Origin: Misgurnus anguillicaudatus
Lineage: Eukaryota > Chordata > Actinopteri > Cypriniformes > Cobitidae
Direction: 5' to 3'
DNA length: 64,000 bases
Assembly: GCF_027580225.2 (NCBI RefSeq)
Contig: NC_073358.2
Coordinates: 30,840,501-30,904,500, forward strand
The notes under the pieces are model-generated. The model was not told the DNA's origin. It did no database searches and saw only the letters and a program-made list of their open reading frames with translations. A program made the translations under genes and the position numbers. Positions 37,501 to 63,728 of the stretch are shown piece by piece. Within the stretch, counting starts at the first letter, position 1; each line of letters begins with the position of its first letter.

Positions 37501-38059
37501 AATGGCTGGTGTAATAAGTCAGAGTTTCCCCATGTCATTTCACATTGGATATTCATACCTCTTTCCACTTCAGTTCCCTGATGCTGAGTTTAAGCGCTTC
37601 GAGGGACGTCTTCGCTTTAGATATGTCCACCGTCACAGTTCTTCTCTTTTTGCCCACTTTGCTTCCATCCTCTCTGCCATGATCCTCACATTTTCCATCG
37701 GTTTGTCCAGGGCATGACTCAACGTGACCGTTTGCAGCACATTTACTCCTTAAAATCTTTCCTGTCCCCTTAACCTGAAGGTTTTGCTCATTGCTTACAC
37801 GGTTTGTTGCTTTCTCTCGTAAATTATCCGCCTTCAGATCCGACACTTGTTTACCGTCCGCTTTGCTCCTGCTTTTACTCCGACTTCTCCCGTTTATGCC
37901 ACTCTTGGAAATGTCTCTCCGAGAAGTGGGGACATCAGCGGGAACATAAGACAGTAAGGCCGGGGACAGCTGCTCCTCCGCGGCCTCGGTCTCCACCTCA
38001 TCTCCAGGTGCCTTCATTTGCTGGAGCTCACTTTTCACTCTCTCGTAACAATCGCTCAT
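1531..38059 (-). CDS. ttll11: Tubulin polyglutamylase TTLL11, complete, nine coding exons
   Basis: Joined exons (minus strand): 38059-37559, 32991-32892, 31104-30971, 27090-26515, 23850-23755, 23533-23418, 14461-14225, 13193-13087, 1832-1531. All phases match and give 722 residues plus a stop. The TTL (ATP-grasp-like) domain spans about residues 168-530: K263 with the glycine-rich loop GSQGDG (267-272), FDIRLYVL (310-317), HLTNYSLN (355-362), and the metal-binding LLEVNANPSM (453-462, E455 and N457). The C-terminal part (about 545-660) has the segments FNYLR, GPTGFRTFIR and LREQVSSLLELCE that I associate with TTLL11 rather than TTLL6 or TTLL13. Family knowledge: TTLL11 elongates glutamate side chains on tubulin tails, acting on axonemes and basal bodies. 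Introns 7 and 8 have GC donors. Intron 8 holds a young LTR retrotransposon in the opposite orientation. The gene is head to head with nos1ap. Confidence 0.93.
2032..2390. repeat. Dispersed repeat 'gcacctagtggtgagatt', copy 1
   Basis: Shares long blocks (agaagctacggtagct, gacaaacatg, gtagataaaaacg, cacctttaa) with copies at 13948-14092 and 56392-56706. Probably a non-autonomous DNA transposon; no coding capacity. In ttll11 intron 8. Confidence 0.7.
2674..3106. repeat. MITE with ttaaaggggaca ends
   Basis: Left end ttaaaggggacat and right end atgtcccctttaa are inverted repeats. The body has no coding potential. It lies about 100 bp from the LTR retrotransposon, in ttll11 intron 8. Confidence 0.7.
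3211..3589 (+). repeat. 5' long terminal repeat
   Basis: Starts tgtgacgtgcc and ends ggtcgtgaca. Contains a TATA-like box tatttaa (3297-3303) and an AATAAA (3518-3523), as expected of an LTR promoter and polyadenylation signal. Short inverted ends TGTGAC / GTGACA. Confidence 0.93.
3594..3605 (+). promoter_or_regulatory. Primer binding site, tRNA-Pro type
   Basis: tgggggctcgtc lies four bases inside the 5' LTR end. It matches the first 12 bases of the well-known proline-tRNA primer binding site of gammaretroviruses; the match then stops. Reverse transcription is inferred to start here. Confidence 0.6.
3606..3947 (+). other. 5' leader of the retrotransposon
   Basis: AT-rich untranslated leader between the primer site and the first ATG. 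No long frame; probably carries packaging signals, which cannot be assigned from sequence alone. Confidence 0.6.
3948..6032 (+). CDS. gag-pol: Retrotransposon ORF1: Gag, protease and start of integrase
   Basis: 694 codons from a true ATG. Residues 1-60 form a SAP-like helical segment. Residues 75-125 are a charged coiled coil (QQKELLLLEMQSREKIEKQK and on). Residues 135-310 are the capsid; within it 225-308 look like a SCAN domain (AYRQRFRNW, LKELVVLEQFKNSVPP, AAVLADEY). A CCHC zinc knuckle is at C361, C364, H369, C374. The aspartic protease has DTGA at 450-453. Near the end, H671 and H676 begin the integrase HHCC finger. The frame stops at 6030-6032 right after a T7 run (6014-6020); the rest of the finger continues in the -1 frame. 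Confidence 0.93.
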   Translation: MTSNIEEFIRNPSEDLLNDYSKDQLLALASHYNIGLSVADKRLKESLKSILISALVEQNVLKSDQTASIFEGSTMSLTFEQQKELLLLEMQSREKIEKQKMEARYDIEQKKLELERYKLDLINAGKLSKAAKRLSMEGDDPCLDFDVVTNLRLVPKFEEKDIDTFFSLFERIANTRGWADSERVLLLQCVFTGRAQEVFASLSTEDSERYESVKSAVLRVYELVPEAYRQRFRNWQKSDRQTHVEFVKEIQTHFNRWCSSSDIKTFDDLKELVVLEQFKNSVPPRIATFVTERNACTAYDAAVLADEYTLIHKNQFGQKLFRDTRREHDWFVNDKNRYNPDNFPRGKNVRPSSKGELSDVCNYCQAKGHWKNECPVLKTKAQYSTQNKKSKNVALGANSVALVTSISSSSELTEVGNDEIMDSGFSPFVTEGYVSLVGSKEGRSVKILRDTGATESFISENVLPFSSDSYAGTNVLIKGIGLNVVSVPLHKVMMVSDLVQGEVILGVRPCLPVVGVDIILGNNLAGSKVWVDEPPALVVSPSLNSDTLDENAQGFPDVFVSSVVTRAGSKSLSGTETEVKREGKTLAEVPSVLKISRSDFVKEQKADVSLADLFDRVLPLNVLVDTPSGYFLDGEVLVRKWVPHGKDFVGDPIIQVVVPRQFRALVLKTAHDSSGHLGVKKTYQLILRNFFGLS
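6033..8566 (+). CDS. pol: Retrotransposon ORF2: integrase, reverse transcriptase, RNase H
   Basis: Open in the -1 frame relative to ORF1. The two cysteines of the integrase finger (codons at 6062 and 6071) lie upstream of codon 6077, which is TTG, so there is no natural ATG start there; the first in-frame ATG is at 6134. Counting from 6077: integrase D30, D89, E125 (35 residues between the last two); GPY module at 263-265; reverse transcriptase from about 410, with the active-site YLDD at 563-566; RNase H with D712, E754, D781 and D824. The frame ends DALSRV and TAA/stop at 8566. No chromodomain is seen. Confidence 0.92.
8567..9020 (+). other. 3' untranslated part of the retrotransposon, with polypurine tract
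   Basis: About 450 bp between RNase H and the 3' LTR, G- and T-rich, without a convincing frame or envelope gene. It ends with a polypurine run aagggggaa (9010-9018) two bases before the LTR, the expected plus-strand primer. Confidence 0.75.
9021..9399 (+). repeat. 3' long terminal repeat
   Basis: Same 379 bases as the 5' LTR except for position 9287. The AATAAA is at 9328-9333. Confidence 0.93.
9404..10054. other. ttll11 intron 8, nothing recognised
   Basis: AT-rich intronic DNA. The frames present on both strands are short and unlike any protein I know. Confidence 0.5.
10055..10348. repeat. Palindromic MITE, 'ttaaagggatagttcaccc' family, copy 2
   Basis: Inverted ends ttaaagggatagttcaccc and gggtgaacttccccctttag, with inverted internal blocks (ctgttgaacacaaatgaaga ... 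cctttgtgttcagc). Confidence 0.85.
10353..10858. repeat. Palindromic MITE related to 27780-28509
   Basis: The two halves are inverted copies: aggatccaaacagggatgaa ... ttcatccctgtttggatcct, and tgtgttagcatttagc ... gctaaatgctaacaca. No coding capacity. It abuts copy 2 of the previous family. Confidence 0.8.
10857..12181. repeat. Dispersed repeat with internal imperfect units ('tagctgcaagcag...gggcccta')
   Basis: Starts tagctgcaagcagtgatagc and ends tactcaggcccta. Inside, a block near atgtctcggcatcatg with ctaggaggagtatttaaaag recurs at about 11205, 11391 and 11729. This is a common fish repeat, noncoding; its small frames are not genes. Confidence 0.7.
12182..13086. other. ttll11 intron 8, next to exon 8; (CA)n inside
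   Basis: Unremarkable intronic sequence apart from the microsatellite at 12725-12797. Confidence 0.5.
12725..12797. repeat. (CA)n microsatellite
   Basis: About 36 dinucleotide units with one interruption near 12787. Confidence 0.95.
13087..13193 (-). CDS. ttll11: ttll11 coding exon 8, followed by a GC donor
   Basis: Acceptor ttttacag|GAACTG. 107 nt encode NCKLSSSSFSMASVDILYID then ITRRWAGTLPDSREAG. The donor that joins in phase to exon 9 is GAAGCAG|gcaagc, again a GC donor with a strong AG|GCAAG context. Read-through past it gives unrelated residues. Confidence 0.87.
13194..13947. other. ttll11 intron 7, nothing recognised
   Basis: AT-rich. The upstream end of this GC-AG intron contains part of a dispersed repeat (next entry). 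Confidence 0.5.
13948..14092. repeat. Dispersed repeat 'gcacctagtgttgagatt', truncated copy 2
   Basis: Shares cacctagtg, gaattgcaaccaac, agaagctacggtagctgcca and gacaaacatgtc with 2032-2390; its right half is missing. Confidence 0.65.
14225..14461 (-). CDS. ttll11: ttll11 coding exon 7, followed by a GC donor
   Basis: Acceptor gccatcag|GTCAAA. 237 nt encode a variable acidic linker (SNMGAGSPEDAVVVEAGSDE) and then the conserved CLKQVFPKYTKQFNYLR ... LGPTGFRTFIR. The exon must end at 14225 because only CATAAG|gcaagt keeps the frame into exon 8. The GT four bases downstream would shift the frame and lose all similarity, so intron 7 is GC-AG. Confidence 0.88.
14510..14825. repeat. Degenerate MITE of the 'aatagttcac' type
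   Basis: Left end resembles the ttaaaggaatagttcac hairpin family; internal text (gtatggctttagaagactc) is typical of its long form. Right end not found. Confidence 0.4.
14826..15160. other. ttll11 intron 6, unclassified
   Basis: Contains a stretch similar in words (acttcatg, tccgatca) to the inverse strand near 17820-17880, hinting at ends of a larger element. No gene seen. Confidence 0.3.
15161..15389. repeat. Short MITE with tagcctgg / accaggcta ends
   Basis: Inverted terminal repeats tagcctgg and ccaggcta; the interior has a partly inverted gagtctgg-type block. Noncoding. Confidence 0.65.
15472..16020. repeat. Fish repeat 'agaggtggacaatacttt...acttgagtaaaagtac', interrupted
   Basis: The two parts (15472-15527 and 15851-16020) read together as the widespread fish repeat with ttttacttgagtaaaagtac near its end. 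The MITE below is inserted in it. Confidence 0.55.
15528..15850. repeat. MITE with acggcgcattca ends, nested
   Basis: Ends acggcgcattcaca and tgaatgcgccgt are inverted; gggcgaaagcgttaacgc mirrors gcgtcaacgcttacgccc inside them. GC-rich, so frames look long on both strands, but they are not genes. Confidence 0.8.
16480..17154. repeat. MITE with attcggacgggatt ends
   Basis: Left attcggacgggattagtttt and right cgaatcccgtccgaat are inverted; extra internal copies of the motif lie at 16553 and about 17050. No coding potential. Confidence 0.75.
17314..17600. repeat. Half copy of the 'gcacaccgg' MITE family
   Basis: Shares ttaaaggggtcgcacaccgg, gcagctcagcgccgc and the block around acattaaataacatcat with 23894-24303, in inverse order for the interior. 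The right end is not clear. Confidence 0.5.
17601..19019. other. ttll11 intron 6, mostly unclassified
   Basis: No gene. 18430-18590 resembles 43600-44080 (words caaatctgcttaa, ggcagaat, acaagaaaacatgtcaga), so a dispersed repeat is likely. Confidence 0.4.
20203..21766 (+). mobile_element. Inner element: decayed Tc1/mariner transposon
   Basis: 1564 bp with inverted ends tacaaccccaaaacagaaaa / ttttctgttttggggttgta, starting and ending at TA, the usual target of this superfamily. It holds remnants of a transposase (next entry). Its insertion point splits the right arm of the surrounding palindrome. Confidence 0.85.
20558..21490 (+). pseudogene. Tc1/mariner transposase remnant
   Basis: Many frameshifts and stops, but recognisable pieces remain: an N-terminal helix-turn-helix-like stretch, a fragment reading FQHDNAR near 21255 and one reading PDLSPIENIW near 21362, both catalytic-domain signatures of the superfamily (second and third acidic residues). 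Not able to make an enzyme. Confidence 0.75.
22415..22600 (+). repeat. tRNA-derived SINE candidate
   Basis: gtggcataatggttagagag resembles an A box and the following ggttgtgactgtggtatcc ... ccttgagcaaggcacc is the core typical of fish V-SINE-type elements. The B box is weak, so an intact tRNA gene is excluded. The 3' end is not clear. Confidence 0.6.
22601..23417. other. ttll11 intron 6 near exon 6, nothing recognised
   Basis: AT-rich with a short (CA)n at 23351-23371. No gene-like frame. Confidence 0.5.
23418..23533 (-). CDS. ttll11: ttll11 coding exon 6
   Basis: Acceptor ttggcag|GTGTCA, donor ATAAC|gtgagt. 116 nt encode VSAGVFEYVPSPVDEEVKVG then VIRDTLRLMDPAQRKEHIT, finished by the first base of exon 7. 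It closes the TTL domain (DEEVK...VIRDTL). Intron 5 on its upstream side is only 221 nt. Confidence 0.9.
23755..23850 (-). CDS. ttll11: ttll11 coding exon 5 (metal-binding motif)
   Basis: Acceptor attttag|ATCTTG, donor CAAGAG|gtaagg. 96 nt encode 32 residues, ILGFDILLMKNLKPFLLEVN then ANPSMRIEHEQE. The glutamate and asparagine of LLEVNANPS coordinate the catalytic magnesium ions in the TTL family, so an active enzyme is likely. Confidence 0.92.
23894..24303. repeat. GC-rich MITE with ttaaaggggatcgcacaccgg ends
   Basis: Ends ggggatcgcacaccggcc and ggccggtgtgcgatcccc are perfect inverted repeats, followed by mirrored gcgcagctcagcgccgcgc blocks. It starts 43 bp upstream of ttll11 exon 5 in the intron and may form a stable hairpin. 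Confidence 0.85.
24307..24667. repeat. Dispersed repeat 'ttaaaggtgacatagaatg'
   Basis: Ends ttaaaggtgacat and tgtcccctttaaa are a short inverted repeat; it follows the preceding MITE after 3 bp. Noncoding. Confidence 0.6.
25064..25347. repeat. MITE with perfect inverted ends
   Basis: Left ttaaagcaacactatgtagt and right actacatagtgttgctttaa are perfect inverted repeats over at least 20 bases. In ttll11 intron 4; no coding potential. Confidence 0.85.
25348..26514. other. ttll11 intron 4; CpG-rich repeat-like stretch inside
   Basis: 25600-26035 has many CpG and inverted words (acgcgtgtc, cgcgtttggtgtgaaccca), probably a decayed MITE. A piece near 26060-26090 (gacctctagtggtgaaaatc) recalls the dispersed repeat at 2032. 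No gene. Confidence 0.4.
26515..27090 (-). CDS. ttll11: ttll11 coding exon 4 (catalytic core)
   Basis: The largest exon: 576 nt, exactly 192 codons in phase 0. Acceptor catcaag|GTTCGA, donor TTTTCAG|gtatgt. It holds the ATP-binding lysine in FIVKPD, the GSQGDG loop, the QEYIQKPLLIDKLKFDIRLY block, CTEPYQEP, HLTNYSLN and STGSKRTFSS. Open reading continues past both splice sites into intron, so the longer open frame (to 27156 and 26335) is not the real exon limit. FIVKPD is followed by SGS where I recall GGC in other TTLL11 proteins; G267 of the loop is kept. Confidence 0.93.
27127..27205. repeat. Short tandem duplication, about 39-bp unit, two copies
   Basis: cttaaacttgtgtcattatt plus acacatcacactaaaatg occurs twice in direct succession. 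It lies just 40 nt upstream (in intron 3) of ttll11 exon 4. Confidence 0.9.
27313..27779. repeat. Probable dispersed repeat 'tttaaagagcacatatt'
   Basis: Bounded by a ttaaag-type start and running up to the next palindrome; contains ctgattggccagctaatc and similar words typical of fish MITEs. Ends not proven. Small frames are not genes. Confidence 0.35.
27780..28509. repeat. 730-bp near-perfect palindrome (MITE)
   Basis: Arms 27780-28112 and 28177-28509 are inverted copies with few differences (ttaaaggaatagtctactca / tgagtagactattcctttaa; gtgcacgtaagcgctggagc / gctccagcgcttacgtgcac). The spacer is about 64 bp. Same family as 10353-10858. Confidence 0.9.
28546..28598. repeat. (TA)n followed by (TATG)n microsatellite
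   Basis: About 17 TA units, then four TATG-type units. Confidence 0.9.
28599..29522. other. ttll11 intron 3, nothing recognised
   Basis: AT-rich. Frames here are short and AT-biased. Confidence 0.5.
29523..30138. repeat. MITE with ctagggtgatcctta ends
   Basis: Left ctagggtgatccttattttt and right ataaggaccaccctacta are imperfect inverted repeats; inner aaccaccaatatgtttaa-type blocks also mirror. In ttll11 intron 3. Confidence 0.65.
30139..30970. other. ttll11 intron 3 near exon 3; repeat fragment
   Basis: 30479-30620 (ttggacggtatggaaatttc, atcacggttatcaatatt) looks like one end of a hAT-like repeat. The rest is unremarkable. Confidence 0.4.
30971..31104 (-). CDS. ttll11: ttll11 coding exon 3
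   Basis: Acceptor gaccag|GAATGA, donor CACAG|gtaaaa. 134 nt encode the conserved stretch MIEMLRKINLSRAVRTMQEL followed by FPEEYNFYPRSWILPEEYQL. The motif F-x-P-R-S-W-x-L-P is a signature of TTLL polyglutamylases, where it helps form the nucleotide-binding N-terminal lobe. Confidence 0.9.
31105..31608. other. ttll11 intron 2, with imperfect (CA)n at 31302-31343
   Basis: No gene. The repeat array is interrupted by CG and CATG. Confidence 0.55.
31609..32056. repeat. MITE with ttaaccctttaactggcgc ends
   Basis: Left aaccctttaactggcgc and right gcgccaattaacgggtta are imperfect inverted repeats. AT-rich interior with no coding potential. In ttll11 intron 2. Confidence 0.65.
32057..32891. repeat. 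ttll11 intron 2 near exon 2; probable dispersed repeat 32270-32840
   Basis: Words such as tgggcggagc, ggccagtcgatgaattgcag and aagtcacttccatattgga recall an abundant fish repeat. It reaches to about 50 nt from ttll11 exon 2. Ends not established. Confidence 0.4.
32892..32991 (-). CDS. ttll11: ttll11 coding exon 2
   Basis: Acceptor ctgcag|TTTCCG, donor CCAG|gtaaac. 100 nt encode FPMGRRTACDIYWHGVSFHD and the following 13 residues, ending in VNKFPG with one base left over. CDIYWHGV and QVNKFPG are conserved at the start of the TTL fold in polyglutamylases. The exon is below the size that simple open-frame scans report and was found from similarity and splice signals. Confidence 0.88.
32992..33705. 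other. ttll11 intron 1, nothing recognised
   Basis: AT-rich without gene-like frames or clear repeats. Confidence 0.5.
33706..33850. repeat. 'cactgtaaaaaa' MITE, left-type copy
   Basis: Starts cactgtaaaaaacaaatgca and continues with aagttgaca-rich text typical of a fish MITE. An inverted copy ends at 37189 (ttttttacagtg). The two may be halves of one element split by insertions, or independent copies. Confidence 0.5.
33851..35352. other. ttll11 intron 1, nothing recognised
   Basis: AT-rich sequence; short frames only. Confidence 0.45.
35353..36942. mobile_element. hAT-like element, about 1.6 kb, no transposase
   Basis: Left end cagtggtgtaacggatcac and right end gtgatccgtcacacccct are inverted, and both continue with gatccg-rich subterminal repeats (gatccgtatggatcacgatc; tgatccgaaaaatgatccga). 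CAGNGGTG-type ends are typical of hAT. A second motif, atcggccat near 36420-36460, is also repetitive. No transposase frame is left. Confidence 0.7.
36995..37189. repeat. 'cactgtaaaaaa' MITE, right-type copy
   Basis: Contains mirrored caactcatctatagc / gagatgagttgctacaac blocks and ends ttttttacagtg. Confidence 0.55.
37190..37558. other. ttll11 intron 1 just after exon 1, nothing recognised
   Basis: AT-rich intron start after the donor at 37558. Confidence 0.5.
37559..38059 (-). CDS. ttll11: ttll11 coding exon 1
   Basis: 167 codons from the ATG at 38059-38057 to the donor GAG|gtatga (donor at 37558). The start is MSDCYERVKSELQQM. The N-terminal region is low in complexity and charged (repeated RSKS, KSRSK, many K, R, E and D), so it is probably disordered. 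The last 25 residues (VTVDISKAKTSLEALKLSIR) lead into the TTL domain and match what I recall of TTLL11 just before its conserved core. No upstream in-frame ATG with better context was seen, but a noncoding 5' exon is possible. Confidence 0.9.
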
Positions 38060-38713
38060 AGTGTGATCGTGTATTTATCTAACATTAACACTAGAATGGT
38101 TTGTTATGTCATCTTAGATTGGTGAATTATAACAGGGTAATCAACTAGCACGAAGAGCTAACATGGACCATCTGGTGCTTTCCAAATAAAAGCACAAAGG
38201 CGCATACTGCATAAAACCAGCCTGTACCGACAAACATGGAGCTAGATAAACTAATGTGGAGACACGAGGATGTTGACTCCATGATTATAACCCAAACATC
38301 ATAAATATGCTTTTAAGCGATGAATGTGCTAAATGTCTCTCTAATCTAACGGGACAGGAGTGGCTCCAGGCAGAAAAGCTCTCCAGTGTCCTAAAGTTAA
38401 ATGCATTAAATTAGGGAATAAATGTCATGCCTAACTGCTTATAATAACTAAAAGCAGCAAAGATACGGAACTCATCCCATCCTTCAATACAAAATTCTCA
38501 ATTGATGACACATATCGCATAATATCTATGGAGATTGGAGCAGATCATGCCTGGATTTATAACCGCATTGCCTCTCGATCAGTTATAAAGTGCCGGTGAA
38601 GCAGCATCTGATCTAGAGATAGGGCTGATATTACGCGCAGTGATTTTAAACGTACACTGATTTTAAAAACGTATCAACAAAACAAAACAAAACATAATGC
38701 GCATTTAGGTTAC

Positions 38714-38938
38714 CTGCCGTTTGTTAACGTAGACATGTTTGACTAAAGATGAGTTGATGGGACCCGCAATATTAGAGAAGTCAAACTCGCTGTCGGACGC
38801 GGCGCATGCAGCCCTGCTGGTGTTTTGGTGCTGTTGACAACGCAACTGACGGAAGCCGTCGAGGTACCAGACAGCAACATATTGCCCTGGACACGCATTA
38901 CGCGAAGCAAAAAAATAAAAACGACTATATTTTCGCAT
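38714..38938 (-). other. Possible noncoding 5' exon of ttll11
   Basis: This GC-richer, CpG-containing stretch ends on the minus strand at a good donor, CGGCAG|gtaacc (donor 38713). It is open for 75 codons (from an ATG at 38938) but resembles no protein I know. A shorter ATG (MSTLTNG) lies just before the donor. It could be a 5' UTR exon spliced to just before the ttll11 start codon; the upstream end is arbitrary. Confidence 0.3.
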
Positions 38939-39311
38939 AATTTTGTAAAATGTTTACTTTTGCATAATACATAATTTTATTATGTTGTTTTAAAAAAGAC
39001 TAACATAACATGAATGTTAGAAATTGTTTTATACTTCCCACATTAAAAAATAGTATTTTCACCGTATAGTCAATAATAGTGCACAATATTACTTTTTCAT
39101 GTACGTTTCTATATTATTTTATTTGTTTTTCATTTAATGGTAATGGTATTACAGTGATTATGCTGTTGTGGAGGTTGAGAATCAATGTGCGTTTTCATTT
39201 TTAATTCCGTTCGTTAGTCATTTTAAAGGCCTCATTCTATTTTGCATAACAGATTCTTTTACATTATTTGTATGATTCTAGTTGAATGATTTCATATGTG
39301 CGATTTGAAAA

Positions 39312-39553
39312 AAATATTTCCTGAGATATTTGAGATACAGTATCAACTGTAATGTTCATTGCTTCTATGAATCAGTAGGTGGCGCACTTGTGTCAGAATT
39401 GATAAAGATGATCTCGTACTCATTTGCACGTTAAATATTTCCTGAGATATTTGAGATACAGTATCAACTGTAATGTTCATTGCCTCTATGATTCAGTAGG
39501 TGGCGCACTTGTGTCAGAATTGATAAAGATGATCTCGTACTCATTTGCACGTT
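39312..39553. repeat. 121-bp tandem duplication between the two genes
   Basis: Two head-to-tail copies (39312-39432 and 39433-39553) starting aaatatttcctgagatattt. I count two mismatches (gcttctatgaatca versus gcctctatgattca). The near identity implies a recent event. Confidence 0.93.
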
Positions 39554-40922
39554 TGTTTTCTTATAGAAATCAGTTGTTTCATACCCAACTACTGTATACC
39601 CCTGTCCTTAAACTTAAACCATCACCCACCTATGGATATCAGTTTATAGAAGAATATTTATAGAAGAACATGACTGGTTTAATTATTATAATAAGCCACA
39701 AGGACGACCAACTAAAATAGATCACAACTGTTTTCAATAAAAAATAAACCCTACTCTAAAAATCGCTAGATGGCGCTATATGCTCATTGGGATGGGAAGA
39801 ACCTCTAAAGTTTATCCCAACTAGCCAACTTAACTCAGGACCAACTTAACAAGCATCATGAATCGTGAAATACATTTAAGACAAACCTTTATTTGGACAC
39901 TTTTGGAATTTAGGCACAGGTGCACAGGCTATTTGTGTTTTCCATTAGATCAAAATTAGATGTTACAATCTAATTAAAAGTATCAAAATATTGTATTTGT
40001 CAATATTAGGACTTATAGAAATAGAAACACCACATAGCAAATTTAAACTCACAACTGTGTGTTGGAAAACATTTATCAAAGAGATAAAAATATGATAAAA
40101 TATTTGAAAATACTGTACGAAAATATTACAGTGAGCTGTAAACAGAGCTCAAAATAGGTCAAACCCTCTAAGCCAGGGTTTACCCTCAGGGGGGCTCCAG
40201 GAGGTTCCAAGGGGTCCCCAGAAAACTAAAGAGGAAAAAAATGTTTTTTTCAGGCTTAAATCCCTAAATGTAGCCAATTATATAGACCTGCAAAATATAT
40301 GTTATGTAGAAGGTAGCCTGTCTTACAAAGTTTGAAAACCCTCTACGGATACATTCTATTCTGGAGTTTTTAGTATTGATCTCAAGCACTGCCTCTCTAT
40401 TGCAGTTTATGAACTATAGGGAAGTCTTCTTTTATTATGCTAAAAACTGTTGTTCAAAGACTTGAAGGTCGATCGCTTCTAAAGCAAGCGGAACTTTGCT
40501 CCATGTGAATTGCATTGGCAAGCGAGTGCGTGTAAACAAACAACGTCATTAGCGCTGGATTTCAAACTCAGCAAAGAGACGTGCAGAATTCAGCCATTGC
40601 GGATCTTTTAATAAACTTCTCCACAGCGAGACACTTGAGCTGTAGTCATACTTGTATAATAAACGCAGCTGATGGCTGAGAGGGGGAAAAGAGGCGCCCA
40701 ACCCAATTCTTTTGTGCTGCGAAGCGCCTTGTGATTTCATTGAGATTTTCCCGGGCTGGTAGACGCACACTATAATGGACTCTGTCGCTTTGTATCTCCC
40801 CTGTACGCGTGACTCGTTTTCGGCTGGTTAAAACGGCTAAAGCGCTCTCTAGTTGTCTGTTGTTTTGACCCTTGGGAATTGGCAGAGCATTTCTCTCTCT
40901 CTGAGCATCCGGACAGGTCCCA

Positions 40923-62664
<21,742 letters not shown>

Positions 62665-63179
62665 GTAAGATGTGAGAAACTCACATATAGTACAACAATG
62701 CTTATTGTAGTTCTCTTTTTAACACTAGGGGGTGCTAAGGCTCTATGAAACAATCTACAGTTGTATTTTATTTTCTGCCTATTTCAGAATCATTAGCTCC
62801 TTTCCCAGAGTAGCCTACTATACAGATGTATTGACATTTCCTTGAAATTTTAGAAGCACATGTTTTTAGAGTTATTTCTAATAAACTTAAAAAGCATTTG
62901 CATTCCAAACCCTGCATCAATCTCTATAATGATGATAGAGTCTAATGGTGATGGAGGCAATCACCATCTCCATTAATGTGTTCAGTCATTTCCGTCTTCA
63001 TTACATTTCTTTTGTTCTCATTTGGGATGTAGCCTATCAGATATATCAAATGATGTTTTGATTATAATCTCGTGTGAGAAGAGAGAAATAATGTGTGATG
63101 CAGTACAACAATCACACCGCTGAATAGTAATGTGAGGAAAATGAGATAGACGTACACTTATACACAAGCCCCCGTTTTA
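62665..63179. other. Start of nos1ap intron 8, nothing recognised
   Basis: AT-rich. No gene seen. Confidence 0.5.
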
Positions 63180-63686
63180 TGGAGCGAATTTTGTGCCAGA
63201 ATTATACAAACAAATCCAGCATTTTGCAAACAAACTTTGCAAAAGGGAAAACTTCGACAAACAAACAGAAAACGCTTTGCATCAGTGAGATTAACAGAAT
63301 GTAGCCCGACAAATGAAATGTCTTTATTCAGTTGCTGCCACTGTCAGGGGTGATATGCAAGTTAAAATTCAGGGCTTCAGGGCTGAAAAAGTTGAAACAG
63401 CGCCATCTGCTGTTTTGGATTGCATAGTCACATTTGTAAGAAAATCATGGTCACATTTGTGAGAATGGTTACATTTGTGAGAAAATCATGGTCACATTTG
63501 TGAAAAAATCATCTTCACATTCACAAAACACAGTACATATTTGTAACACCTCTGCATTTTCTCTCAAATTACCTTTATTAGTTGTAAAGAGTTTTCTGTT
63601 TGTCGATTTTTCCATTTGCAAAGCAGATTGAGTTTGTTTGCATAATGCTGGATTTGTTTGTATAATTCTGGCACAAAATTCCCTCC
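63180..63686. repeat. MITE with long inverted ends (gaattttgtgccagaattat)
   Basis: About 55-bp inverted ends: gaattttgtgccagaattat then acaaacaaatccagca, and tgctggatttgtttgt then ataattctggcacaaaattc. In the middle, cacatttgtgagaaaatcat recurs about four times (63426-63520). Confidence 0.8.
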
Positions 63687-63728
63687 ATACCTATTTTATA
63701 ACTCAGATTGTTCTGTCATATATGTGAC

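Larger units (their letters stand above)
38060..40922. promoter_or_regulatory. Divergent intergenic region between ttll11 and nos1ap
   Basis: The two start codons are 2.9 kb apart and transcribed away from each other, so both promoters must lie here. GC-richer, CpG-containing stretches are at about 38730-38890 and 40530-40880. A 121-bp tandem duplication lies between them at 39312-39553. No clear TATA box could be assigned to either gene. The rest is AT-rich and without recognisable genes. Confidence 0.5.

Noticed and set aside
37502..38061. Plus-strand frames of 71 and 85 codons
   Set aside because: Antisense shadows of ttll11 exon 1.
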